The position numbers and the translations under genes are program-made. Under the pieces are notes generated by a model. It made no database searches and was not told where the DNA came from. It saw only the letters and a list, made by a program, of their open reading frames with translations. Below are positions 21,506 through 32,683 of a DNA stretch of 64,000 nucleotides, piece by piece. Source of the DNA: Gordionus sp. m RMFG-2023 (lineage: Eukaryota; Nematomorpha; Gordioida; Chordodea; Parachordodidae). The stretch lies in assembly GCF_954871325.1 (NCBI RefSeq), contig NC_088775.1, positions 47,159,561 to 47,223,560 of the forward strand, read 5' to 3'. Position 1 is the first letter of the stretch. The number at the start of each line of letters is the position of its first letter.

Positions 21506-23206
21506 CCTGGCACACATTCATTTGATAAAATTGCCGAGGTATTGGAAGAAGTCTATAGAGAGTATGGGATTCTAATAAACTAATTGCTACTGTCACAGAT
21601 AATGCATCCAATTTTGTAAAGTCATTTAGTGAATATGGTGTGAAATTAAATGCTATTGACAACGATTTTGAGGATGAGGATAATCTATTAGAGTTTAATG
21701 AAATCAATGATGGTTAGTACAGATTTTTTTTAGAATTTTTTTAAAATCTTTATCTTTAGATGATATAAACAAAATAATATTAGCCAGGCACATCAGATGT
21801 GCCTGCCACACTTTGTCCTTAATTGCAACTAAAGATATTATTTCATCAATATCAAGCTCAAAGAATCTTGAAAAGATTCATTATGGACTAATGGGGAAAT
21901 GCAAAAATATGGAATGCATGTGGAAGGCCCAAATCTTCTAAAAAGATAAGGGAGATAACAGGTGGTATTCAGCTAAAGGTTCCATGTATAACGAGATGGA
22001 ACAGTTTGTATCATAGTATGACTACATTATTAAAATATAAATCCGATTTAAAATTATTATTTGAAACAATTGATTGTCCTAATTTAAAAGAAATGGATAT
22101 TGTTTATATGGAGTTTAGGCCCTATAGCAATTGCATTAGACAAACTACAAGGGCAGAGTAGTACATTTTATGGGGAATTAGTGCCCATACTATTTGTAGT
22201 TAAAAGGGAATTAGGTAAACTTGAACATTCAAGTTTACAATATTGTCTACCTCTATTAAAAGCTGTTCAAAATGCCATGGGCAAAAGATTTGGAAATTTT
22301 TTTTCTTATGATGATGAATATAATGAAGCCTTTTTGGCATCATTATCACATCAATATTTTAAGAACCTATGGATTGAATCTGATAATAAAAAAAATATTT
22401 TCAAAATATATTATTAAATGAAGCCTTAAATCTGGCATCTATAGTGTACAATCAAGCTCATGCTATCTCACCAGTAGATTTAGTATCTAATAAAGAAAAT
22501 GATGATAATTTTTCTTTTGGTGAAGCAAATGTTGTTGAGTTCTACAATACAAACAACATTGAGCTCGAGGTTTTAAATTATATTAAAGACCACCGAAAAA
22601 CACTAGAAATGCTAAATTTTTATCCTTTAATTAAGGAAATTTTTTTTAAATATAATACTGCCATACCTTCATCAGCTCCTGTTGAGAGGTTATTTAGTTT
22701 TGGCACAATGCTAAATACGCCAAAAAGGCAAAGCTCAATGATAAATTATTTGAAAAATTAATTATTTTAAAAAATAATAATTTGATTTAATTTTTTTTTA
22801 TTTTGCAAATTTTCAACTCACATTAAATATACTACTCTCACTTTCCTGTTTATGCTTTTAATGGGCAAAAGCTAATATTAAAATCTCTTGTTATTATAAT
22901 TAATTCATCAATAAATATTTTATTAATTATTGTAAATATTCATTCTTATTATATGAGTATGTTATGTTCTTCACAAATAAATAAAAAAAACTGTATTTTA
23001 TAAACTATTCTAATTAAATTGGTAATGATAATAAAAAGTATCTTGTACTTAAGATACTCTAGTTTAGTAAAAGATACAAGTATCTTTATCTTGTATCTTC
23101 TTGATATTTTGAAAAAGATACTAGTATCTGTATCCAAGATTTATTTTTTTATAAAGAATCTGTATCTGTATCTAGATTCTTTTTCCGGAGGACCTGCCCA
23201 ACTCTG
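21506..23206 (+). mobile_element. hAT3, 3' part
   Basis: Begins where hAT2 ends and runs to the right end GACCTGCCCAACTCTG (complement CAGAGTTGGGCAGGTC), a typical hAT terminus. The last 150 bp carry repeated GTATCT/AGATAC motifs. The base run after the end (CCAACTGTATATAATA) matches the E-family sequence at 53680, so hAT3 had inserted into an E-family element (E3). Confidence 0.8.
21508..22800 (+). pseudogene. hAT3 transposase, broken
   Basis: Read with frame changes: GTHSFDKIAEVLEEVYREYG (21508-21570), ATVTDNASNFVKSFSEYG (21590-21640), a short intron-like or frame-breaking stretch near 21714-21760, then HIRCACHTLSLIATKDI (21790-21840), VPCITRWNSLYHSM (about 21980-22020) and the hATC domain [19 protein letters not shown] at 22660-22715. 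The TDNASN, TRWNS and SSAPVER blocks are standard hAT landmarks. At least four interruptions; the N-terminal part is missing because hAT2 inserted there. Confidence 0.85.
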
Positions 23207-23824
23207 CCAACTGTATATAATAGAAGATTATAAACTATATCTCTATTTATTTATTTTTTATAAAGTAATCTCTTATACTTATTTGGATCTTGAAAATATT
23301 TTTAGGAATAGGTATGATAATTAAATTTAAAAATAAATATACAGTTGATTAGTCATTTTGAACTCTAATTACAATATTAAATTTGTTAATTTTGAAATAA
23401 TATATGATTATATTTATTTAATTAGGGTTATATAATAATTTAAATAATAAAAGTCAATTAAAATTCAACTGTTAAAGCTAAATTAATATTTAGTGAGTTA
23501 TTGATATTATATTTTAATACAGAATTTTATTGCAAGCTGACATAGTGTAAATATAATTTATATGTATTAATCTAATCTAATAATTAAAATAGTATTCATT
23601 TAATAAAAATTTAAATAGTCTATTTAATTTCTAAATAATAAAATTAAATCTATATATTACTTAATGGAATTATAAAAGAAATCATACAGGAGCTATCAAA
23701 AAAATTCATTTTTAGTTCAAGGGGATATTAAGTAGCCATTTAAAAAAAATTTTTGCTTCAGGGGGCTCTTCAAATTTTTCAGGGGGCTCGAATCCCTGCG
23801 CCCTCCCCCCTAGCGACGCCACTG
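23207..23824. repeat. E-family hAT right end (E3)
   Basis: Matches the right ends of E1 (53680-54279) and E2 (50930-51437), ending TAGCGACGCCACTG. Landmarks shared by all three are ATTAGGGTTATATAATAATTTAA and GCAAGCTGACATA. The bases right of the end (TTCAGTTGCAATCAG) continue as hAT4 coding sequence, so E3 inserted into hAT4. Its left end is not found in the window. E3 carries no readable transposase. Confidence 0.8.
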
Positions 23825-24475
23825 TTCAGTTGCAATCAGAATATTCTTTATTAATAAAGATTCACAAAATCATGCTACAGCTCAGTTCATCTCTACAGTT
23901 AAAAATTGATAATAAATTTTATGACGCTATTGCTAAAAATATTAAATGTTCAAATAATACTTTAATTAATACATTTTTAAATGAAGCAGATATTTTTATT
24001 AAGACAATTTTAGAATATTTACAATCAAAATTTGATTTTAATAACTCTATTTACAAATGTATAAATATTATGACCTTGGAACAGAAACCGTCAATTGATG
24101 GTTTTTGTAATTTAATAAATATATAAAAATACACATGATGTCTTGTTTGAGGAGAATGTAATTCTCTCTATTTTTATGATTCGCCAAAATACTTAAAGTT
24201 AGATTGTCTAAAAGCAGAGGAGAAACGGGTAGAATTTTTTCGTAATAACAATAAATCCCCATGCTTGGAAAAAATTGCTAGTATGTCTTCTTTATCTCAT
24301 TCTAATGCCTCATCCGAACACATTTTTAGTCTGATGAGGACTGCCTGGAAAAAGGATTACTTTAACAACATTAGAGGCCGAGCTAATGGTTAAACAAATT
24401 TATAATATGTCATGCCAAGAATTTTATAAATATTTCAGTAACCACGGTAAACGTATAGTTCCATTATTTAAATCT
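23825..24475 (+). pseudogene. hAT4a transposase, C-terminal part
   Basis: The open frame 23830-24126 (QSEYSLLIKIHKIMLQ, SSLQLKIDNKFYDAIAKN) is followed in other frames by KYLKLDCLKAEEKRVEFF (24180-24240) and the hATC-like block SLSHSNASSEHIFSLMRTAW (24290-24350), then CQEFYKYFSNHG at 24415. SNASSE(H/R)IFS is a hAT dimerisation signature. At least three interruptions. The N-terminal part is displaced by E3 insertion. Confidence 0.75.
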
Positions 24476-24589
24476 CAAATAAAATATAATTATCATTATA
24501 ACTATTTAATTTTCATATTTTTTTTATATTTTATAAAATCCTATTTATACATTCGCATAGAATATATATATTTTTTACATTGTAAATCA

Positions 24590-26219
24590 AAAATAGAGAA
24601 TATTACAATCTCCTCAAACAAGACATCAATGTCTATCGGTATTTTAAAAATATTAGAACATTTTAATATAGTTTAAGCAATGGCGCCATAAAATTTATTG
24701 TCAATTTTTAACTGTAAAGATGAACACATCTGCAGCAATTTTGTGAATCTTTGTTAAGATTCTTCTGACTGCAACTGCACATTGAGAGCATGTAGTAGAT
24801 TTCCTATAGGTGAAATCATTCCTAAATATACCTCTGCCATTCATTATAGAAAAATTTTTTCAAAATGTTAGGATAGCTTTTATAATCTTTATTTGAGAAA
24901 TATTTAAAGGTTTATAAAATTTTAAAATTCTATAGATGGCGGGTATTAGGAACATATCGCAACCAACATTGTGCTGACTCAATTCTTTAAATACACTCTG
25001 GTTTTTTCCAAATTCACTGAGGCATTATCAGATCATAAAGTTGACATTAAATTATTGATAATCCCGAATCTGCTATATTTATCATTATATGGTTAGCCAT
25101 GTCTTTGGATTTTTCACTATTTGAGGGGAAAAAATTTAATAGTTTTATTGAAACGACCTCAATTTTGTTGAAATAGCGGAGACTTATTAGATGCATCTGT
25201 TAGAATTGCATATGTATGCCCATTTTTCAAATCGTCAAGAATTGAGCTCCTGGATTCAAGTCCTATTGATAATATCCTTGCTCATTTTTGTTCTACAAGT
25301 AAAGTTTTCATTTATCTTGGAGTCGTTAAATATTATGTAGAAAACTTTCTACCCATATTTTAATGATAAGTAGCTCTGTGAATGTTGTACTACAAGATAA
25401 GTTGCCGCAACTTTAGTTGGATCTGTATTATTTCTTATTTTTGGAGAATATTTTTGTTTTGCAATGGATGTAGATACACTCCCCTCCACTGATTATAATA
25501 ATGTGATTGAACTATAATAAATAAAATAATTATAATTGAAATGAGTACAATATTACCTTATTATGTATTTAAACGTGATACGTGATAATTAAGCGCCTAT
25601 CCCTATAATGTTATACATAGACATGGTAGATTTCCAATTGCGGTCTTTTTGCGGGACTTTCGCCTAAAATATATTTTTTACATTTTAAATTTAAAATCGT
25701 TTGTTTTTTTTATAAAATTTTATCTTGTTTACATTCTTTTATATTAAAAAAAGATCGTTGATTTTTTTTTATAAAATAATATATTTTAATAAATCAAGAT
25801 GTTATTTTATTTTGAAAAATAGTTACAGACTTTGTATTTACAGTGTTGTGATGATAATGAAACATATTGACGATTAAATTAAAACCCATCCATATAAAAT
25901 TATAATCTTTGCAAAAATAATTAAAATATAGACAAAGCATTATTGAAATTTCTTTTATTTATTCCTTTTGTTATTTTAATTATTTTTGCATAGATTATAA
26001 TTTTATATGGATGGGTTTTAATTTAATCGTCAATATGTTTCATTAAATCATTACAACACTGTATATAAACTAATTATAAAAATAGGTGGATAATTAAGTC
26101 AATTCAAAATCCCTGCCGAAAGTCGGCACTTTGCGCGCCATTTTTTAGCAATTTTCATATTTCTCCCGTAAAACACCAAATTTCTCCCGCAATTTAAAAA
26201 TTTTGACCTGGCAACCCTG
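24590..26219 (-). mobile_element. hAT4b, inverted relative of hAT4a with a TIR end
   Basis: The minus strand from about 24790 to 24590 repeats the hAT4a block: VQLQSE, SSLQLKIDNKFYGAIA, then DVLFEE. Further upstream (24790-25560) lies the decayed N-terminal half, with a possible intron acceptor near 25530. Upstream again, the complement of 26205-26219 reads CAGGGTTGCCAGGTC, a common hAT terminus, so this is likely the 5' end of the same element. A hairpin MITE (25841-26061) sits in its leader. The + and - copies face each other, giving a broken inverted duplication. Confidence 0.6.
25841..26061. mobile_element. Hairpin MITE with TA duplication (Tc1/mariner-like)
   Basis: A 221-bp, nearly perfect palindrome: CAGTGTTGTGATGATAATGA at the left, its close complement at the right, with an inner arm containing ACATATTGACGATTAAATT and AACCCATCCATATAAAATTA. 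TA flanks both ends (25839-25840, 26062-26063). CAGTG-start ends with a TA duplication fit Tc1/mariner-derived MITEs. No coding capacity. It would fold into a very long hairpin if transcribed. Confidence 0.8.
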
Positions 26220-26227
26220 ATTCCATC

Positions 26228-26815
26228 GCAGTACCCAAAAGTAGACAGGTTTACATATCTAGGCTCGATGATACAATAAGAGGGAGGTTGCGCTAAAGAA
26301 GTCAATGCATGGATTCAAAAAGGAGGTTTAAATTCCCAAGTATATCCGGTGTAATGTGTGACAAGAAGATGCCAATATGGTTGAAAATAAAGCTTACAAA
26401 TCCATCGTAAGACCGGTGTTACTCTATGGAAGTGAAATATGGGAATTAAACGCTACGGAAGAAAAGTTATTACAAACCACGGAGATGAGAATGATACGGT
26501 GGAGCTTGGGGTATACTAAACTCGACCATATGACTAATGACTGTCTCAGAGCAAAAATGGATATTCAACCTATGGCGGACTTGATAAACGAAAATCATAA
26601 GGGAGACGAATGATGTAAATCGAAAAGTATTGGACATGGAGGTGCCGGGGAAGAGAGGAAGAGGACGACCTCGTGTTACGTGGAAAGGTCAAGTAGACAA
26701 AGTTATGATGACTAAGAAGATAAATCCGGACATGGCCCTTACTCGATCAAGATGGAAGAAACTTATCAAAACAAACCCCACGACTGTGGGACCATATGCA
26801 TGATAAAGAAGATGA
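26228..26815 (+). mobile_element. LINE 3' fragment, RTE-like
   Basis: Reads DRFTYLGSMI near 26250, then the open frame 26377-26613 with YKSIVRPVLLYGSEIWELNA, QTTEMRMIRWSLGYTK and, after a frame change, GKRGRGRPRVTWKGQVDK near 26650-26700 and SRWKKLIK near 26750. These are the thumb-to-C-terminal blocks of RTE/BovB-like and related LINE reverse transcriptases. A GATAA/GAAGAT-rich tail follows at 26800-26820. Base composition is richer in GC than the neighbours. The 5' part is absent and at least two lesions are present. Confidence 0.8.
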
Positions 26816-26820
26816 TAATA

Positions 26821-27069
26821 CAGTTGATTTCAAAAAAATCGACCATTTTAGTCGATATATTAGGTATCAAAAAAAATTTTGACATGCAAAATTTTAAGTT
26901 TAATTACAAGGTAAGTTATACTAGTAAGAAAAAAATATATAATATTAGTAAATCACAATTATATAAAGTCATTAGTTCTTGCTATCTTTTATTGATTGAG
27001 AGACAAGTTCACCTTAACATTATAATTGGGAGCAAAATAGCCAAAGTCTATCCTATGCATAGGATGTTC
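26821..27069. other. AT-rich spacer
   Basis: A plus-strand open frame reads through 26752-27075, but its second half is low-complexity and nothing about it is recognisable. I treat it as an extension of the LINE tail. Confidence 0.4.
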
Positions 27070-29200
27070 AATTAGGGGGTTTTGGATATTGAAAGAAAAA
27101 AACTGAGATAGTTGTATTTTATTATGTTTATGGCTAATCTATGGCATAGGTAGAATCCCTCGTTGGGATCCTCGGTTCTAGCAGAGATCCGTTTTCCCAG
27201 CTCTTTAAAGAAGGCCAGGGCATGAGAGCCGAACGATGTTAGAGTCGTGACGATTAATGGTAGGAATGTATAATTGGCGGAAAGCGATGGCTAATATTTA
27301 GCTAGTTTATCTGCCTTGGCATCTAGGATGGCATCTCTATTTATATTGGAAGGGGCAAGAGGTTCGCTGCATGAGAAATTCCAGGTTTGGAATCCCCCCC
27401 TCTTCCAAGGGATCATAATCGAACCATCGGGCCTCTTACCATCGGAATTGTAAAGGTCAATAGGTTTGAGGGTTGATGAGACATTGCATTTTGAATGTCT
27501 AATGAATCTGCCTCTACAGCTCTTGCAGTGTAGAGAGTGACGGCTTAGATTTGACAGAGGATACAGTGATAAGTCATTACCATATCACAATTAAGTCTAA
27601 GATGGCGTGACGTAGTTCATCATTGCTTGAAAGCTGGTCAAGGTTTCGCGATGGGAAAGCCTCAACAAATTCGTATCCACTATCTGTGGGAATGGAGAAG
27701 AGTAGAGAATGGTCCTCGGGTTGGCTCCTCGATTTAAGGTATGCAACGGAGTTGCCAACTAGAGGTTTATCCCAATCCTTCTGTAATGCCGACGATGGAG
27801 GATCGACTAATGAGAAGGACTTCCACAGATCAATTGATTGTAGTAAGGGATCAGGATGTTTTGTGAGTGTTGTATGATGGGCTCGCAGGACAGGCGAGCG
27901 GATATGAACGCACTATCGGAAAGTAGAGATGGTGACCTTATACCAATGCCGCCTGATTTGGTTGGTAAGGTAGCTGTAACCAAGATAGGTCCCCTATTTC
28001 TTCTGTGAGGCGTTTAATCTCCGTGTGCAGCGAGCTTGAGTCGCATTGAAAGATTCGTGACGATCGGAGTGTATATAAAATTCTTGATATTAGAAGATAG
28101 TTCTTTAATAAGAAGAAAGCCTAGCGAGCTGGGAGGCGAGATAGTGTATAGCTCATAAGGGATATTCGTAAAATATCGGCGAAGAACTTAACTCGTCTTT
28201 ACCTACTGGAGATCCGAGATGTGTTAAAGCGTTCAATGGTGTATGATTGAACATAGTATCGTGGTTAAGGTCGATAATCCCAAGAGGACAATATCCGCTA
28301 TTTAGGTTGCCTTCATAACTTCAGTAGGTGGGCCGCCTAGTATACCATCGTCGATATACCAGTTATGAAGATTTAGCTTGCATTGGTCATTAAGTCTCAT
28401 ATTAGACTATTAATGCCCAGACAGAACAAAAAGGAATCTAGAGGGTCACCTTGTTGTATCCCATCGCAAGAAGGAATCAATCTATCTCCGAATTGAAGAT
28501 GCGAGGGACTAGCAATCGAAGATGAATTGTGAGTATTCTGGGTAGAAGGTGAGGATAGGATTTAGAAAGGCTCCACGCTTTAAAGAGTTAAAGGCATTCG
28601 AGAAGTCTATTTTGACTAGGATATCGTTGGTGGGGTCCGTTTGCAGATACATCCGGGTCATGTGAAGGGATATCTCACATCCACCTTTTACGTTGACCCC
28701 TAATTGATTCGTGCTAACTACTAGCTTGGCGGTTAATCGGCGCCAAGTGGTTCCAATAGCGATTTGGCGAATATCTTTATTGGATTTATGGAGAGCGATA
28801 AGTTTAGCTCCTCATAGCAGTGGAATAATGGTGGGTGGTATGCCTCCAGTTTGCATACGGTTGATAAATTGGGTAATTTTTACTAAAACGTCACATAGTT
28901 GTGTTATGTAAGGTGCGGTTAGGTCCTGTAGGAATATTGGGCGAAACACCGAACCCAGGTAAGGAATCGCGTTTGAAGGAGAGAATAGCCTTTCTAACGT
29001 CGCTTGCGGTATAAGTGGCCGCTATTAGAGGAGCTTCAGGGTAAGTAGGTATTTCGTTTTTAAAATCGTGTGAGTGGTGTTTTAGGAGAAGAGCCTGATA
29101 AGTTGCCGGATCGTAGGGAGCCTTGGAGGTTGCCAGACGTATGGCGGATTTAACATTCAGGTTATCCAATTTTTTAATATTAGCCTGGTCTTGGTGAGCA
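27070..29200 (-). mobile_element. LINE2, same family as the split LINE, broken
   Basis: Minus strand, from 29169: VKSAIRLATSKAPYDPATYQ and ASDVRKAILSFKRDSLPG (pre-RT block). The RT core follows, with VKIDFSNAFNSLKR near 28600 (motif A), a QGDPL-like motif B near 28450 and WYIDDGILGGPP near 28350 (motif C). The C-terminal domain has DGKRPDGS near 27440 followed by PWKRGGFQTW and a segment ending near 27110. It follows the layout of the LINE at 5148-14965 and extends further at the C-terminus. It is GC-richer than the surroundings and has many stops and shifts (eight or more). Confidence 0.82.
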
Positions 29201-29204
29201 GTTC

Positions 29205-30300
29205 ATAATCTAAAAGATCTTGAAATGATGCAATTAATCCATAGCATTTTTTTGGACTATATCAACCATCTTTTATACCATAGTTGGCATTCAGCTAATA
29301 AGGCATCATAAGATTAACATCTTCATGATAAAAATCTATTAAATATTTTATTTTTTTTCTATCCTGAAGTTAGGAAGGCTTGTGGAAGTAATATCTGCAG
29401 ATTGGTAAGTGCTGCCTGGTGAAATAAAAACCGTTCATTTATTTGGGTTATAAATGTTTCTAAGAGAAGGATAAAGACATTTATTTTATAATACTCTTTT
29501 ACTTATCCTATATTAATGTATAGACGATCTTGCCTTGCTGCAAGTCAAGGAAGACAAATATAAAACTAGTAGCTCTACTTTAGACTCAACAATAACATAC
29601 AAAATATGAAACTCTTCATCAACATTAGCCCTAATTTCCTTGAGTTCTAATAAAATTCTCTCCGCTATTCTCATCGTCTCAATAAAGTCAATGTCATGTT
29701 TTTGAAAAGTATTATATAAATTAGTTATATAATTAAATAATTTATTAATACATTCTAATGAGAATAAAAATGGTATAAGTATTGAATCCAATAATTTGCT
29801 TGCTTCTGAGGAAACTTTCAGGCCATTGTGATATTTTAGTACGAGCATTAATAATCGACTCTTCTAACTCCATAAAGCTGTTACTGCTTGATGGCGAAGA
29901 CTACAACTCGTTCGACAAGCTTTTGCAATTTCTTTCATCTTGTTGGACAAGGATTTTCAGAAATAATCCTGTTTAAAACATTTTTTCACTAGGGGTATTC
30001 CATTAATGCAGAATCTGCTAAAGTTTTAAAGTTTACAAGACCACGTAAATTACCTTCATTATCATTATTATTGAAATTCATGCTTCCTGAATCTAAATGG
30101 CCCTGTAATTCTAGGCCCTGCAGTACACATTATAGAATGACCTCAATAGTTTGTTTGATTTTACATCTATTTTCATTTGCTATTTTAATCCTATTTTTGT
30201 CAAATGTAATGAAATGGGAATCATATTCCCAATTTGAATTATGAAAAAATCTTTAGTTCATAGCGTTTGATAATTTGTTTTTTGATGATTGTCAAAGATT
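29205..30300 (-). pseudogene. DUF4371-type hAT fragment
   Basis: Minus strand. From about 30190 to 30000: VLQGLELQGHLDSGSMNF and NEGN(F/L)RGLVNFKTLADSAL, the conserved block of DUF4371-type hAT proteins (the usual version reads LRGH...NEGNF). Then 29980-29880, and the open frame 29848-29513 with ILIPFLFSLECINKLFNYIT and ELKEIRANVDEEFHILYVIV. That block also occurs in hAT5 (40700-41010) at high similarity. The 29200-29500 stretch repeats the hAT5 3' region less clearly. No terminal repeats identified. Broken. Confidence 0.72.
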
Positions 30301-31082
30301 TCTCCAGCATCTTTGTACATGTTGAATGGAGTAACAAGACTGTTAAGCTTAACTGAATTTCTTCTAGTATATCTTGGGCCAAACAGCATATCTAATAAGC
30401 TCCATTGTCTAGGATAGAGTATGTTAGACATTTCCATCTAGTAAAATAGATGTTTTGAAATTTTAAATTTCGATTAGCAGATAAAGTTTGTGGATACTGA
30501 AAATTGAGGGATGGAATATAAATCTATTATTCATAGGTATCTTTAATACCTTTTTAAGAAGTATATGCTTCTCTTCTAATTATAAATTATAAAATTCGTT
30601 AGAGGAAAACATTACATTAACAGAAGTTCTTACTTTTGAGGAGTTAGAATTAAAAGAAAATATAATTGCTAAAGTTAAAAATATATCCTTACACGAAAAA
30701 CAGAAGATGAAACAACCGTGAAACATTTAGAAAGGCAAAGAGGTAAAAAAAACAGAAGAAAACAAACAGATGGTGAGATATGGAGACCATGACGAAAGAC
30801 AAAATTTACAATCTAATTACGATAGACAACGATGGACAACCAGAGGCCATGACTTTCAAAGAAATAATTATCAAGGAAAAAGTTACAACCCTATATCAAA
30901 ACTATAAACGAGTTATTACAACAACGTCAGGGCAAACTACCCAGGATCGTACAATAATTTTTTAAGATTTGATAATTGTACTAGTTATAATAACAATAAC
31001 TAAAATAACTTTAGATTTAATAATGATTATAATTACAGATATAACAGACATTATAACGATTCAAGATTTATTAAGACATAAC

Positions 31083-31228
31083 TGTTCTAGGCATATGTTT
31101 TTTTTATTTATTATTATTAAAACATTATTGATTTTTTTAATGTATTAAATATATTATTGATTTTTTTTTATTGGTTTTAAAAAGAAAATAAAAGTTTGAA
31201 TTTTGGAAAATAAAAGAGTGTCTCAAAA
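31083..31228 (+). repeat. 5' LTR of the gag-protease element
   Basis: 146 bp, AT-rich, with an A/T-rich core containing AATAAAAG near its 3' side that could serve as polyadenylation signal. It ends TCTCAAAA rather than the usual CA; the border is set by where the two LTRs stop matching and by the ATAAC duplication. Confidence 0.88.
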
Positions 31229-31590
31229 GTGGTGCCTCTAATTTAAAAGATACATGTATAAAAAAAAATTAATTCGGAACAACAATGACTACTATTACGA
31301 AACAGGCCAAAGATTTATAAAAAGGAAAAAGGAAATTCGTAAAAATAAGGTAAAAGTTTATATTTTTGTTGAAATTTTATGTATTATTGTGTATTAGGGA
31401 TTTTCGTAATAATTTCGATATTGTATATTTTATCATTTAAGTCAGTTAAAAATTTTTTGATAAAGTTATTGATAAGTTTATTATAGAATTAAAGAATTTG
31501 AAATTTGAAAATTAAGAGTTTAAATTAAAAATAATTTTAAGGAAATGCTAAATCGCAAAAATATTAAGACCAACAATTATTTTGAGGTCA

Positions 31591-32578
31591 AAAATGTTGA
31601 GCAAAATGTATTTTGGAATATTAGTGGTTTTTATATTATGGGTTATAATATATTTTTGGTATAAGAAAAGAAATGGAAATAAAGATATAAATCGAGTAAG
31701 AATGTTAGAGCAAGTGGAAAGGGAGAAAAATAAAAAAATTGAATAATTTAAGAGGGATATTGAAAATTTATTTAATGAAATATATATGGTGAAAAATGAA
31801 AATGAAAAAAAGGAATTATTAAAAACAGATATCGTCAGAGATTCTGAAAAAAAGGTATGTGAAATTGATATTAATAAAACAGATTTCGTTAGAGAGTCTG
31901 AAAAAAGAGAAAATGGAAAAATTGGAGAAAATGAAAAAAAAAAGGAAAATGAAATTGGAAAAATGGAACATAAAAAAAATGTAGATTAATATTGAAGAAA
32001 TAAGAAGAGAAATGAGGGAAGAATGGGAAAATGAAAGGAAAGAGATAGAGAAAAAAGAAATGGAAGAAAGGAGGAAAAGGGAAAAAATAGAGTTGATTGA
32101 AAGGGAAAAAGAGATGTTGAGAACAGAAATGACAGAAATGAAAATTAAAATAGAAGAATTGTAAAAGAAAAGTGAAGGAAAAGGAGTGTATGGGAATGAT
32201 GAAAGGGAAAATAAAAAGTGTTATAATTGTGGGAAGTTTGGACATATAAGTAGAGGATGTAATGAAAGGAGAAATCCAAATGTGTTAACTATAATTTGGA
32301 AAAGGTGTGGAAATAAAGGGCATAAAACTGAGGAATGTTATGTTCCTACGTATAAATTGGTGAATGAAATTCAAAAAGCTTGTGGAAATTGTGGAAATTT
32401 TGGTCATGGTCATGATAAGTGTTTTAAGAATCAACAAGAAGATTCTAAAGCATTTCCGGCGGTAGAATATATAAAAAAAGGGGAAAATAATATCTATGAA
32501 AAAAGGAAGGTCGAAGATGTAACATGTTTCAAGTGTCGTAACATTGGACATTATGCGAGAGATTGTCCGGTCACATGA
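31591..32578 (+). pseudogene. Gag-like region with hydrophobic segment and four CCHC motifs
   Basis: The region opens with a start followed at once by a strongly hydrophobic stretch (FGILVVFILWVIIYFWY) and basic residues, like a single N-terminal membrane segment. A long Glu/Lys-rich region with coiled-coil character follows (about 31690-32160). Then come four zinc-knuckle-like motifs: CYNCGKFGHISRGC, RCGNKGHKTEEC, CGNCGNFGHGHDKC and CFKCRNIGHYARDC (32218-32570). Coiled coil plus CCHC knuckles is a usual nucleocapsid-type layout; a leading membrane segment is not. I could not recognise a capsid fold. The region has a few breaks. Confidence 0.7.
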
Positions 32579-32683
32579 CTATATGGTGGACAGGAATCAA
32601 TATGTGGGGTTATTACATCGGAAAACCCAGTAGACAAGGGAAAAATTTTATTATTAGGGAATGTACTAAATATTGAAAATAAT

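Noticed and set aside
22949-23324. Short frames on both strands around 22949-23324
   Set aside because: They run through the hAT3 and E3 subterminal repeats, which are non-coding in the other copies.
27623-27877. 84-codon plus-strand frame in GC-richer DNA
   Set aside because: It is antisense to the C-terminal part of the LINE on the minus strand.
31889-32245. 118-codon minus-strand frame rich in Phe
   Set aside because: It is the antisense shadow of the Glu/Lys-rich gag-like region; GAA/AAA codons read as TTC/TTT.
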